From the NCBI GenBank assembly GCA_016929205.1, contig JAFGJF010000274.1:1-32692 (forward strand): a stretch of 32,692 nucleotides of DNA, written 5' to 3'. Below are positions 24,272-32,557 of this stretch, piece after piece. The DNA is from Anaerolineae bacterium. Its GTDB lineage: Bacteria; Chloroflexota; Anaerolineae; JAFGEY01. Numbering within the stretch: the first letter of the stretch is position 1; each line of letters begins with the position of its first letter. The notes beneath the pieces are model-generated. The model was not told the DNA's origin and searched no databases. It saw nothing but the letters and a program-made list of their open reading frames with translations. A program made the position numbers and the translations under genes.

Positions 24272-26628
24272 AACCTCTGCTCAAGGTTTTTGCATTCCTC
24301 ATCTTGCTCGTGCTTATACAGGGGCTGGTTTCTATCCTGTTTCCTGCCCCGCTACCGGCCAAAATCGTGCAGTTTGATCGTTATTTGACGCAGGGCATAG
24401 ACCTTCTTTACTTCGGCGACAGTACCCTTGTCTTGCCTGCAGGAGAGGTGACCACCGGGGAAATCCTTCAGGAATTGCTGCCCAATCGGCAAATTGGCCA
24501 GACTGCTCACACAGCTTATGGCCTCGATCTGTTCCAAAGTTTGGTCGCGTATACGGATCGACGCGGCGCTTGGCCGCGCACGCTCGTGCTGCCGGTCAAT
24601 ATGCGCTCTTTTTCCCCGGAATGGGACATGCGCCCGGCCTACCAGTTTGAAAAGGAAACCAAGATTCTCGCTATGGGGCTGCCCTGGGCACGTTTTTTTT
24701 TCAGACCGTTCAACGTTTTCGGACTATTCCAGCCGTCGATCAGTCAGGATCAGTTTCTCAATGCGCCAGTTTACGACGGCGACGTGTTCGTCGGCCGGGT
24801 CAAGGACTTTGAGTCGGAATCGGTGGTGGAGGGTTTGCGGGGTGATATCGGGAACATTTATCGCGAGGTCAAGCTCGAAGACGAAGAAAAGGCACAGGCC
24901 GTACTCACCTACCACTATATGGCCAACCTCAAGCCGGACCATCGCAAGCTGGACGCGATGATCAAACTGTCCGGGCTGGCTGCTCAAAACGGCGTCGAGG
25001 TCATTTTGTACATTTCGCCGATCAACGAAACACAGGGAGAGCGGTTCCTGGGCCGCGCCTTTAGCGAACGCCTTGCCGAAAACATTCAGGTGGTGCGGTC
25101 CAGACTTGAAGCGGCCTCTCTGGAGAACGTAACCTTGTTGAACCTTGCTTTTGATCTGGAGGCTTATGACTTTGTCGACATGGAGCATCTGACCGAGACG
25201 GGCAAAGAGTACGTCGCCGAGCAGCTCGCACTTGCCATCCAGCCGGAGTCAAGTTCGCCGCCGGCCGTCACCACCGATGACAGCACGACTGCGACTTTTA
25301 CACCCGAACCGTCGCCGACGCCTTCCCCATCCCCCACTCGAGCCACGCCGACGCCAACAAGGCTACCGGTCGAGACAACTGCAACGCCAACCGCGACAGT
25401 ATCCCTCACATTGACGTCCGTCGTATCGATTACCATCGGCACGACGGTCACGCCATCGGCTACAGTTGCGGCGGCGACAACAGAAACGGTTACGCTTTCT
25501 CCCTCCGCGGGCGACGTCACTAGCGTCCGATACATCAAGCGGTTTTGGCCTTCGGGATCGTACCCGGTGGAACTGTACCGGATAGGATTCCTGACCGTCG
25601 ATGAACACGGTCAGCTTGTCGAGACGCGGGCGGACCTGTACGTCCCCTATGTCGAATCCGAGACAGCATTTCCGGTCCTGGGCCATGCCGCTGGCACGAC
25701 GGGCATTGGCAATGACTGTGCCCCGTTGGACGAGCAAGCCAGGGGCCGCGATTGGGGCAGCTATCACTCGCATTCGCTCGCTTATGCCGCGCAGGGATAT
25801 ATTGTCGTCTTTCCAAACTGGCTGTATTTTGACGACCCGGAACTCACTCACCGTTACTTTATTGCTGAATTTCAAGCGCACACCCTGCTTGATGCAACCC
25901 GCGCGGTATATCGATTCTGGGATCGAGGTGAATCGCTCGACACGCAGGCGCGACCAGCCAGGGCAGTCTTTATGATGGGGTATTCCAGTGGAGGCCACGC
26001 CGTGTTTGCGGCCAAGGATCGCGCCCAAGCTTATGCGCCCGAATTGGCGATCAAAGGCGTGATTGGCTTTGGCCCTACGACGAATCCCGAACTCTTGCTT
26101 CAGGAAGACCCGATATTCGGCCCATACATCGTCTACGCCTACCGCGATTTTTACGGTGCAGAACTCATTGACCCGACCCGAGTTTACCAATCCCCCTGGT
26201 TGTCAGAGTTTGAAAACGCGGTGCTGTCCAAGTGCGTTGATGACATTTTTCTCTATTATTCGCACAGCGCGAGGCGAATGTACGTGCCCGAATTCCGCCA
26301 GGTGTTGTATGATGGCCAATTGGCGAATGCTTTTCCCGAGTTTGCGGAAAAACTGGCCGAGAATACCTCCGGCCTTTCAGGTGGCACACACATTCCAGTG
26401 CTGATCTTGCAGGGCATGGCCGACACGGTGATTACGCCGCCCAGCCAACTAGAATTTTTGGATCAGTTGTGCGCGCTGGGAAACTCGGTAACCTGGTTTG
26501 AATATGAAGCTGTGGCCCACGTAGAAACGCGTTGGAACAGCTATCGCGACGTGCTGGCGTGGATGAAAGACATTGTCGAGGGCAACGAGCCTCGTTCAGA
26601 TTGCCCAGATGCAGAGTGGTCGCAATGA
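24268..26628 (+). CDS. SGNH-like domain fused to an alpha/beta-hydrolase
   Basis: 786 residues. It has an N-terminal membrane anchor (LLKVFAFLILLVLIQGLVS). Residues about 40-325 look like a membrane-linked SGNH/DltD-AlgX-type domain, with block I LLYFGDSTL (Ser52) and a C-terminal D-x-x-H dyad Asp304-Met-Glu-His307 followed by TETG. A Ser/Thr/Pro linker spans about 330-425. The C-terminal domain (about 430-780) is an alpha/beta-hydrolase with Ser573 in GYSSGGH, Asp719 in QGMADTV and His751 in AVAHVETRW; it shares long similarity with the preceding lipoprotein (GTTGI, LDxTRAVY, PYIVYAYRDFYG). The ATG at 24268 overlaps the preceding stop by four bases; the frame is open upstream but inside that gene. 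The MBOAT gene begins nine bases downstream. SGNH partners of MBOATs normally perform the final acyl transfer. I know of no family with this fusion. Confidence 0.8.
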   Translation: MKPLLKVFAFLILLVLIQGLVSILFPAPLPAKIVQFDRYLTQGIDLLYFGDSTLVLPAGEVTTGEILQELLPNRQIGQTAHTAYGLDLFQSLVAYTDRRGAWPRTLVLPVNMRSFSPEWDMRPAYQFEKETKILAMGLPWARFFFRPFNVFGLFQPSISQDQFLNAPVYDGDVFVGRVKDFESESVVEGLRGDIGNIYREVKLEDEEKAQAVLTYHYMANLKPDHRKLDAMIKLSGLAAQNGVEVILYISPINETQGERFLGRAFSERLAENIQVVRSRLEAASLENVTLLNLAFDLEAYDFVDMEHLTETGKEYVAEQLALAIQPESSSPPAVTTDDSTTATFTPEPSPTPSPSPTRATPTPTRLPVETTATPTATVSLTLTSVVSITIGTTVTPSATVAAATTETVTLSPSAGDVTSVRYIKRFWPSGSYPVELYRIGFLTVDEHGQLVETRADLYVPYVESETAFPVLGHAAGTTGIGNDCAPLDEQARGRDWGSYHSHSLAYAAQGYIVVFPNWLYFDDPELTHRYFIAEFQAHTLLDATRAVYRFWDRGESLDTQARPARAVFMMGYSSGGHAVFAAKDRAQAYAPELAIKGVIGFGPTTNPELLLQEDPIFGPYIVYAYRDFYGAELIDPTRVYQSPWLSEFENAVLSKCVDDIFLYYSHSARRMYVPEFRQVLYDGQLANAFPEFAEKLAENTSGLSGGTHIPVLILQGMADTVITPPSQLEFLDQLCALGNSVTWFEYEAVAHVETRWNSYRDVLAWMKDIVEGNEPRSDCPDAEWSQ

Positions 26629-26637
26629 GTGGGACGT

Positions 26638-28089
26638 ATGCCTTTTAATTCCTTCCAGTTTTTGCTTTTTCTTCCGGCTGTCCTGGTAGCCTACTTGAGG
26701 ATTCCCCAACGCTACCGGTGGGCGCTGCTGCTGACTGCCAGCTATGGGTTTTATGCGGCCTGGTCGCCGTCCTTTCTGATCTGGATCGCCCTTTCCACGC
26801 TGATGAGCTATGTTCTGGCGCGCCTGATGGCGCAGACATCGAAACAGAGATGGCGCAAGGGCCTGCTGGTGTCCAGTATTGTGGCCCATCTGAGCCTGCT
26901 CTTTGCCTTCAAGTACCTGAATTTTGCCAGCGACATTTGGCGCGCTTTGGTTGGCCAAGCGCCAAACGTTGGTGCGCCGGTTGTCAATCTGCTGCTGCCT
27001 GTGGGCATCTCGTTCTACACGTTTCAGTCCATCGGCTATACGATCGATGTGTACCGGGGCAGGATCGCACCGGAGAAACACCTGGGCATCTTTGCACTGT
27101 ATGTTTCTTTTTTTCCCAAGCTGGTCGCCGGGCCGATCGAGCGGGCCGAGCATTTACTCCCCCAGTTCCGACTCGAACATACCGTTGACGCCTCGCGCGT
27201 GTTCAGCGGGTTGCAACTTGTGCTGTGGGGCATGTTCAAAAAAGTCGTTATCGCCGACCGCCTGGCCGTCTACGTCAATGCGGTCTACACACATCCGCTC
27301 GACTATGCCGGTTGGACCATCGTTGCAGCGACCCTGTTTTGTGCGGCGCAAATCTATAGCGATTTTTCCGGTTATTCGGATATGGCCGTTGGTGTGGCCC
27401 GTATGTTTGGTTTTGAGTTGATCGAAAATTTCCGGCAGCCGTATTGTGCGTCTTCGGTTTCGGAATTCTGGCGGCGCTGGCATATTTCTCTCTCCAGTTG
27501 GTTCCGAGATTACCTGTACATTCCACTGGGCGGCAATCGCGTACCCAGATGGCGCTGGTATCTGAATTTGTTTGTTGTTTTCCTGGCCAGCGGGCTTTGG
27601 CATGGCGCCAATTGGACCTTTGTGATCTGGGGTGCTCTGCACGGCATCTATATCGTCTTGGAGGTGTGGAGCAAAAAGGCCAGGGATGCAGTTGCCCGGA
27701 GGCTGCACATCGAACGCACTGCCGTGCGGACCATTTTGAGCACAACGACGACATTCATTCTGGTCACCTTGGCCTGGGTATTCTTCCAGGCACGGTCGGT
27801 TTCCTATGCCTTGCTTTTGCTCCGAAATCTATTTCGCTTTGATGTTGCGTCAGACATCTATGAACCGTGGGCTGGCCTGACCAATGCCCTGGGCCTTGAA
27901 ATGGTCCTGGCCTGGGGGCTGATCGGACTGCTGGCCCTGGTTCACCTGGACCGCGATGGCCGATTACCGCTGTCCGCGTTTGTGGTCAAGACACCCTGGA
28001 TTCGCTGGATCGCCTATCTACTGCTGGCGCTTGCGATTATGAACCTGGGTGTTGCCAATGAGACACCCTTTATCTATGCCGGATTTTAA
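26638..28089 (+). CDS. MBOAT-family membrane O-acyltransferase (AlgI/DltB-like)
   Basis: 483 residues with ten or more membrane helices. The start MPFNSFQFLLFLP matches the typical AlgI/PatA beginning. Further signatures are LPVGISFYTFQSIGYTIDVYRG, FPKLVAGPIERA, the SDFSGYSDMAVGVARMFGF block, EFWRRWHISLSSWFRDYLY and the catalytic-histidine segment GLWHGANWTF (His322), followed by GALHG (His335). Known relatives move acyl groups across the membrane to a periplasmic SGNH protein that acylates alginate, peptidoglycan or teichoic acid. The open frame includes a GTG at 26629, but the ATG at 26638 fits the family start. It follows the SGNH-fusion gene by nine bases, which strongly suggests joint function. 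The M1-type peptidase gene follows after 26 bases. Confidence 0.92.
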   Translation: MPFNSFQFLLFLPAVLVAYLRIPQRYRWALLLTASYGFYAAWSPSFLIWIALSTLMSYVLARLMAQTSKQRWRKGLLVSSIVAHLSLLFAFKYLNFASDIWRALVGQAPNVGAPVVNLLLPVGISFYTFQSIGYTIDVYRGRIAPEKHLGIFALYVSFFPKLVAGPIERAEHLLPQFRLEHTVDASRVFSGLQLVLWGMFKKVVIADRLAVYVNAVYTHPLDYAGWTIVAATLFCAAQIYSDFSGYSDMAVGVARMFGFELIENFRQPYCASSVSEFWRRWHISLSSWFRDYLYIPLGGNRVPRWRWYLNLFVVFLASGLWHGANWTFVIWGALHGIYIVLEVWSKKARDAVARRLHIERTAVRTILSTTTTFILVTLAWVFFQARSVSYALLLLRNLFRFDVASDIYEPWAGLTNALGLEMVLAWGLIGLLALVHLDRDGRLPLSAFVVKTPWIRWIAYLLLALAIMNLGVANETPFIYAGF

Positions 28090-28115
28090 CAACCTCAATG
28101 GGTCGGGATGAAAAA

Positions 28116-29777
28116 ATGCGCAAAACTATTTTACTCTCTCTTTTGGTCGTTCTTGTCGGATGCACACCCAAGGCCACAGCCACATTGTTTCCTACGGCGA
28201 CGGTTCCCCTGCTGCCTACATTCACCCCCACGTTGACACCGACGCTCGTCCCCACACCCACGCCGACTATGACCTCTATCCCACCAACCATGACACCGAC
28301 CGTCACCCCGACGCATACGCATACGCCTACCCCGACGCCAACGCCAACGCCGACCCTGCTGCCGCCGGTGACGAGCGGGCAGGAGGTCGCTCTGGCATCG
28401 TGGGCCCGGCCAATGCTCGACCAATTGGCCGATCTGCCCGGCTATGAGATTCAGGCGCAGATCGACCTGGAGACGCTGACCGTCGCCGGGCACCAGCGCG
28501 TCGCCTATACCAATCGTTACGACATCCCCTTGACCGAAGTTTATTTCAACCTCTATCCAAACGCGCCGCGCTTTGGCAAAGAGATGCAGATCAGCAACCT
28601 CAAACTCAACGAGCAGCCGATTGAGACCATTTATGAAAAGGAGCGCCGCGCGCTGCGCGTACCGTTTGCTTTACCGCTGCCACCCGGCAGGCAGGCATTG
28701 ATCGAAATGGACTTTGTGGTCCAGGTGTTGTCGATGGACAAAAGCGATTTGCGTCCGTTGGTGTACAGCGCAGGACCTTATCCGGAGGGTATTTTGTCGC
28801 TCGGAGGGTGGTATCCGATGCTGGCTGTTCTCGACGAAGCGGGCTGGCACCTGGATTACCATTCAGAAGTCATCGGCGAGGCTATGTTTGCCGACAGCGC
28901 GTTTTATCGTGTCGATCTTGTCGCACCGGGGGACTTGGACATCGTCGCCACCGGCGTCAAGGTTGGCGAGACGCTGCGCGACGATGGGCTGCGCGCGTGG
29001 TCTTTTGTCAGTGGTCCGGTGCGCTCCTTTTATGCTGTCGGCGCGCCTGACTACGAGGTGGTGACCGGGCAGTTGGGCGAGATCACCGTACGCTCCACCT
29101 ATCGCACCGGGCACGATATTTGCGGACAATGGGTGCTGGAGGCTGCCCAAACGGCGCTCGATCTCTACACCGAGTTGTATGGCCCCTATCCATTTTCCGA
29201 ATTTGACGTGGTCGAAGCAGATTACGACTTTCAAGGCTTTGAGTGGTCGGGATTGATCGCCATCGGGGACAAGCTGTATGGTGGCATCGATCCTGTCTGC
29301 GGTGAGTGGTTTGTCGCACACGAGACTGCCCACCAATGGTGGTACGGCGTCGTCGGCAACGATCCAGTCAACCATCCCTGGCTCGACGAAGCGCTCGCAC
29401 AGTACACCACAATGACCTACTTTCGCCGTCTCTGGGCTGCTGATTCAGCGCAAGCCTACATCGACGCGATCATCTATGCCAAGTTTGAGCCTTTTGCCGA
29501 CGATGCTGAGGGGTTGCACATCGATCGGTCCACCATCGACTTTGAAACGATGAAACATTATTACGCCATCGTGTATGCGCGCGGCGCGATGTTTGTGGAC
29601 GAATTGAACAAACAACTCGGTGATGAGGCGTTTTTTGCCGCAATGCAGCAGTATTACCAACAGCATATGTTTGGCATCGCCGGACCGCAGGATTTCTACG
29701 AAATGCTTTCCAAGGCCGATCCGGAAGCCGTCAAATCCATGTGGAACGAATGGGTGGTCGCGCCAGCAGGCGAATAA
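28116..29777 (+). CDS. M1-family (gluzincin) metallopeptidase lipoprotein
   Basis: 553 residues from the ATG at 28116; an in-frame ATG at 28098 would add six residues. The signal peptide ends in lipobox LVGC and is followed by a long Thr/Pro linker to about residue 85. The N-terminal beta domain resembles aminopeptidase N (YEIQAQIDLETLTVAG). The catalytic domain has His402-Glu403-x2-His406 in AHETAHQWW and, exactly 18 residues after His406, Glu425 in WLDEALAQY, the M1 zinc triad. The usual GAMEN motif is replaced by FEWSGLI, seen in related tricorn-interacting or leukotriene-hydrolase-like bacterial proteins, so a free N-terminus may not be the substrate. It is expected to be lipid-anchored outside the cell and is likely the last gene of the acyl operon. 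No terminator was seen after it. Confidence 0.85.
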   Translation: MRKTILLSLLVVLVGCTPKATATLFPTATVPLLPTFTPTLTPTLVPTPTPTMTSIPPTMTPTVTPTHTHTPTPTPTPTPTLLPPVTSGQEVALASWARPMLDQLADLPGYEIQAQIDLETLTVAGHQRVAYTNRYDIPLTEVYFNLYPNAPRFGKEMQISNLKLNEQPIETIYEKERRALRVPFALPLPPGRQALIEMDFVVQVLSMDKSDLRPLVYSAGPYPEGILSLGGWYPMLAVLDEAGWHLDYHSEVIGEAMFADSAFYRVDLVAPGDLDIVATGVKVGETLRDDGLRAWSFVSGPVRSFYAVGAPDYEVVTGQLGEITVRSTYRTGHDICGQWVLEAAQTALDLYTELYGPYPFSEFDVVEADYDFQGFEWSGLIAIGDKLYGGIDPVCGEWFVAHETAHQWWYGVVGNDPVNHPWLDEALAQYTTMTYFRRLWAADSAQAYIDAIIYAKFEPFADDAEGLHIDRSTIDFETMKHYYAIVYARGAMFVDELNKQLGDEAFFAAMQQYYQQHMFGIAGPQDFYEMLSKADPEAVKSMWNEWVVAPAGE

Positions 29778-29818
29778 GCTGCATTTCGCTCGCTTGGTCG
29801 GTGTCCAATTGCGCAAGT

Positions 29819-29847
29819 TTGCCATTCTCGCCTTCCAGTGGTAAGAT
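29819..29847 (+). promoter_or_regulatory. Promoter for rpiB
   Basis: TTGCCA (29819-29824), a 17-base spacer ending in TGG, and TAAGAT (29842-29847), an extended -10. The expected leader is about 87 bases. Confidence 0.55.
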
Positions 29848-29940
29848 GTATGGACAAAGCTCGATAAAGGCATTGGCGAAAATGGCCTGTTCGGGCTTGG
29901 GGAATGATCATCTATGCAACCCATACAACCAGGAGCACAA

Positions 29941-30387
29941 ATGACGGCCTCTCCCAAGATCGCGATTGGTTCCGATCACGCTGGATTTGAATACAAGGAA
30001 AAGATCAAAGCACACTTGATCGCTCAAGGCGTTGAGGTGCGCGATTTTGGCACATATTCCACCCAACCGGTAGATTACCCACTGATGATCCGCCCCGTCG
30101 CTGAGGCTGTTTCAAGAAACGAGTACCCGCTCGGCATTGTCTTGGGAGGCAGCGGAAACGGCGAGGCGATCGTGGCAAACAAGGTCGCAGGCATCCGCTG
30201 TGCTGTGTGTTGGGATAAATACACAGCACAGGTGGCCAAAGAACACAACAATGCCAACATGATCTCTATTGGGCAAAGGACGATCTCGATCGAAACGGCA
30301 CTTGAAATTGTCGATACTTGGCTCCAGGCCGAGTTCCAGGGTGGACGCCACGCAAGACGCGTCGAGCAGATCAACGCCATGCTCTAA
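29941..30387 (+). CDS. rpiB: Ribose-5-phosphate isomerase B
   Basis: 148 residues, the usual size. It interconverts ribose-5-phosphate and ribulose-5-phosphate in the pentose phosphate pathway. Visible: IAIGSDHAGFEYKE at the N-terminus, VRDFGTYS, DYP, and the active-site loop VLGGSGNGEAIVANKVAGIRC, then KEHNNANMISIG. The loop is the actinobacterial/human-like form in which Glu75 stands where E. coli RpiB has its catalytic cysteine. A frame opens at 29914, but AGGAG six bases before the ATG at 29941 fixes the start. It has its own promoter and faces the LysM gene across a shared terminator. Confidence 0.93.
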   Translation: MTASPKIAIGSDHAGFEYKEKIKAHLIAQGVEVRDFGTYSTQPVDYPLMIRPVAEAVSRNEYPLGIVLGGSGNGEAIVANKVAGIRCAVCWDKYTAQVAKEHNNANMISIGQRTISIETALEIVDTWLQAEFQGGRHARRVEQINAML

Positions 30388-30391
30388 CAAC

Positions 30392-30424
30392 AAAAAAACG
30401 CCCGTCGATGAGACGGGCGTTTCA
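30392..30424 (-). terminator. Intrinsic terminator between convergent rpiB and the LysM gene
   Basis: An 11-bp stem (AAACGCCCGTC pairing with GACGGGCGTTT) closes a five-base loop. Read on the minus strand it is followed by a run of seven T, an excellent terminator for the LysM gene, whose stop is at 30436. Read on the plus strand it starts about 8 bases after the rpiB stop and is followed by a weaker T tract, so it probably serves both genes. Confidence 0.88.
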
Positions 30425-30435
30425 AGTCCTTTTCT

Positions 30436-32322
30436 CTAGTTGGCGATACCCTTGACCTGATAGAACGACGGGCGCGGGCAACCATCGGGATTAACGAGTC
30501 CCCACCAATACGCATCGTCGTTCATCGTCCAGCGCGCATCGGTCAGCGGGACAAACATCACACCCATCCACCCCGACCAGTTATCCTTGGCCCAGCGGTA
30601 AGCACGTCGCACAAAGTCGCCCTGAATCTCTACCGGCACCGCGGCCCAACTGTAGAGCGATCGCTCGCGGTTGTCGGTGGTCCACCCCATGTGTGTGACC
30701 GCCCACTGTTTGTTGTCTTTGGGCCAGGTCGGCGGCGTCTCCTCTTGGATCTGGCGCAAAATCTCGACGTGGCGGAAACTCCACACACGATTCAACTCGT
30801 GAGTGGCCGGATAATAGTTGTTCAGCTCGGGATGGGCGGCCTCGTCGGGCGTATTTTCTGGCGCGGCCTTGAAACCCAAAGCCTGAACGCCAAAGACATC
30901 ACATACCAGCTTGGCCTCGGTCTCATAGTACAACGTCTTAAAGTACGTCTGCGGCGGAATCGAGGTCGCGTCGTGTTTTGCCGTTTGCACCAGTCCACCC
31001 GAGATGATCATCACCGTTGGATCTTGTTCTTTGGCATACCAATACGCGTTACGCAGCATTTCGGCATACCGGTACGGATCGGGGCTCTGCCCTCCCCAGT
31101 TCTCGCTCACGTTCGGCCCAGGCCAGATCTCAAAAGCCCGAACCAGCCCCTTGTACCGTGCAGCAAGCGCGCTCATCAAGTCGGCAATATCGGCCATATT
31201 GCGCGGCGGCCCGTTCACGGGATAGGCGTCTGCCGCCCAATCGGGCTGCAACGAGATGGCGACAGCCAGATCAAGATTGTATTTGGCTACCATCGCCACG
31301 ACACGATCGGCCTCACCCCAATAGAATTGCCCCTTGTGCACCTCGATCTCGCGCCACGGAAAGACCTGCTTGACCCATGTAAAACCGGCTTCTCGGACCA
31401 AGCGCAAATCACGATCGGTCACACAGTCACCCGCGTTCCACACATTAATTTCCATACCGTATTCGGGGCTGTTCATATGCAGCGACTTGACCGGGCCAGG
31501 TGCCGGAAGCGGAATCGAACCCAACGGAATGGGCGTCAACGTCGGCAACGAGCACGGCACGGGCGTCGGCATTGTCTGGACCGGGTCTGGCGTGCATTGC
31601 AATCGCGTTGGGCCAGGTGTGACTGTCGCAGCAGCCGCTGGTGCTGGCGTCGACGTCGCTATCGGTGTCGGAGATACCCCATCATCGCCAGATGGAACCG
31701 GCGTCGCAGTCGGTGTCGGCGCGGCCTCCACGTCGGGGATAAACAACGTCTGTCCAACAACAATCAACGATGGATTGGTCAGATTGTTGACTTGAGCTAA
31801 CGTCCACGAACTGACCTGGAAATGATAGGCAATGTTGGCCAATGTGTCGCCGGCGCGCACGGTATAATAGACACCCTTGTCGGTCGATACCTGGGAATCA
31901 GTTGGAATAAACAAGATCTGTCCGACATAAATGTACGAAGGGTTCACCAACTTGTTGGCCTGCACGATCGCATCAACGGAAGAACGATATCGCACTGCCA
32001 GGGAATTGAGCGTATCGCCAGATTGCACGAGGTGACGAACGACATTGCCAGCGGGCGTCGTACTCGGTCCAGGAGGAAGCGGAATGACCAACCGTTGACC
32101 CACGTAAATGCGATTGGGATTGGCAATCCGGTTTGCCGATACAATATCTTGAATGCTAACGCCATATCGTCTCGAAATGGCAGTCAGATTTTCCCCCCAC
32201 TGCACAATGTGAATCACCGGGCCATACATAGGCGGCGCAGCATCGACGCTCGACGGCCATACAAGCGACAAAAGCGTCACCACCACAAAGGCAACTAGGA
32301 TTCGAGCATACAGTTTGTTCAT
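30436..32322 (-). CDS. Secreted triple-LysM protein with degenerate glycosidase-like TIM barrel
   Basis: 628 residues. A signal peptide (about 1-29, ending VDAA) is followed by three LysM domains (about 38-81, 97-140 and 152-196; each shows a WGENL/GDTL start and an N-x-YVGQ or N-x-VVGQ end), a TP linker (about 200-270) and a C-terminal clan GH-A-like barrel (about 290-628; WVKQVFPWREIEVHKGQFYW, LDLAVAISLQPDWAAD). The positions where such enzymes carry their two catalytic glutamates look altered: the expected WNEPN reads W400-P-G-P-N404, and the expected TE-x-GW reads T543-H-M-G-W547. It may therefore bind glycans rather than cut them. The frame extends to 32349, but AAGGAG six bases before the ATG at 32322 sets the start. 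It has a consensus promoter and an intrinsic terminator, so it is a single-gene unit. Confidence 0.82.
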   Translation of the reverse strand: MNKLYARILVAFVVVTLLSLVWPSSVDAAPPMYGPVIHIVQWGENLTAISRRYGVSIQDIVSANRIANPNRIYVGQRLVIPLPPGPSTTPAGNVVRHLVQSGDTLNSLAVRYRSSVDAIVQANKLVNPSYIYVGQILFIPTDSQVSTDKGVYYTVRAGDTLANIAYHFQVSSWTLAQVNNLTNPSLIVVGQTLFIPDVEAAPTPTATPVPSGDDGVSPTPIATSTPAPAAAATVTPGPTRLQCTPDPVQTMPTPVPCSLPTLTPIPLGSIPLPAPGPVKSLHMNSPEYGMEINVWNAGDCVTDRDLRLVREAGFTWVKQVFPWREIEVHKGQFYWGEADRVVAMVAKYNLDLAVAISLQPDWAADAYPVNGPPRNMADIADLMSALAARYKGLVRAFEIWPGPNVSENWGGQSPDPYRYAEMLRNAYWYAKEQDPTVMIISGGLVQTAKHDATSIPPQTYFKTLYYETEAKLVCDVFGVQALGFKAAPENTPDEAAHPELNNYYPATHELNRVWSFRHVEILRQIQEETPPTWPKDNKQWAVTHMGWTTDNRERSLYSWAAVPVEIQGDFVRRAYRWAKDNWSGWMGVMFVPLTDARWTMNDDAYWWGLVNPDGCPRPSFYQVKGIAN

Positions 32323-32400
32323 TTCGATCTCCTTTTGCTTTAACATCAAAAGGGTATGTTGCGCTCTCGATGTACCATGGTTATGTCCAGCACTAACTCT

Positions 32401-32429
32401 ATTCTATCAAAAAGCAGCAATTATGTCAA
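32401..32429 (-). promoter_or_regulatory. Promoter for the triple-LysM gene
   Basis: On the minus strand, TTGACA (32429-32424), a 17-base spacer and TAGAAT (32406-32401): a perfect -35, optimal spacing and a five-of-six -10. The expected start is near 32394, about 70 bases before the ATG at 32322. Confidence 0.78.
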
Positions 32430-32478
32430 GAAGGAATTATGCGCTTTTACGATCCGATATAAGCGTTGTTGCACAGTT

Positions 32479-32507
32479 TGACAAGAGTGCCAACGTGGGT
32501 TATGATA
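32479..32507 (+). promoter_or_regulatory. Promoter for xseA
   Basis: TTGACA (32479-32484), a 17-base spacer and TATGAT (32502-32507). It diverges from the LysM promoter, with about 50 bases between the two -35 boxes, and would give a leader of about 45 bases. Confidence 0.78.
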
Positions 32508-32557
32508 TCTCAAAATCGTATTTGGCCAGTCGTGCAGCCATACCAAAAGAGGAAACT

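Noticed and set aside
28200..28370. Simple-repeat-like Pro/Thr-coding DNA
   Set aside because: It encodes the flexible linker of the M1-type lipoprotein and is like the TP linkers in the other exported proteins here. It is not a CRISPR or satellite repeat.
30691..31800. Plus-strand ORF of 369 codons
   Set aside because: It lies wholly antisense to the triple-LysM gene, which has a start site, promoter, terminator and clear domains. The ORF has an Arg-rich, low-complexity end.
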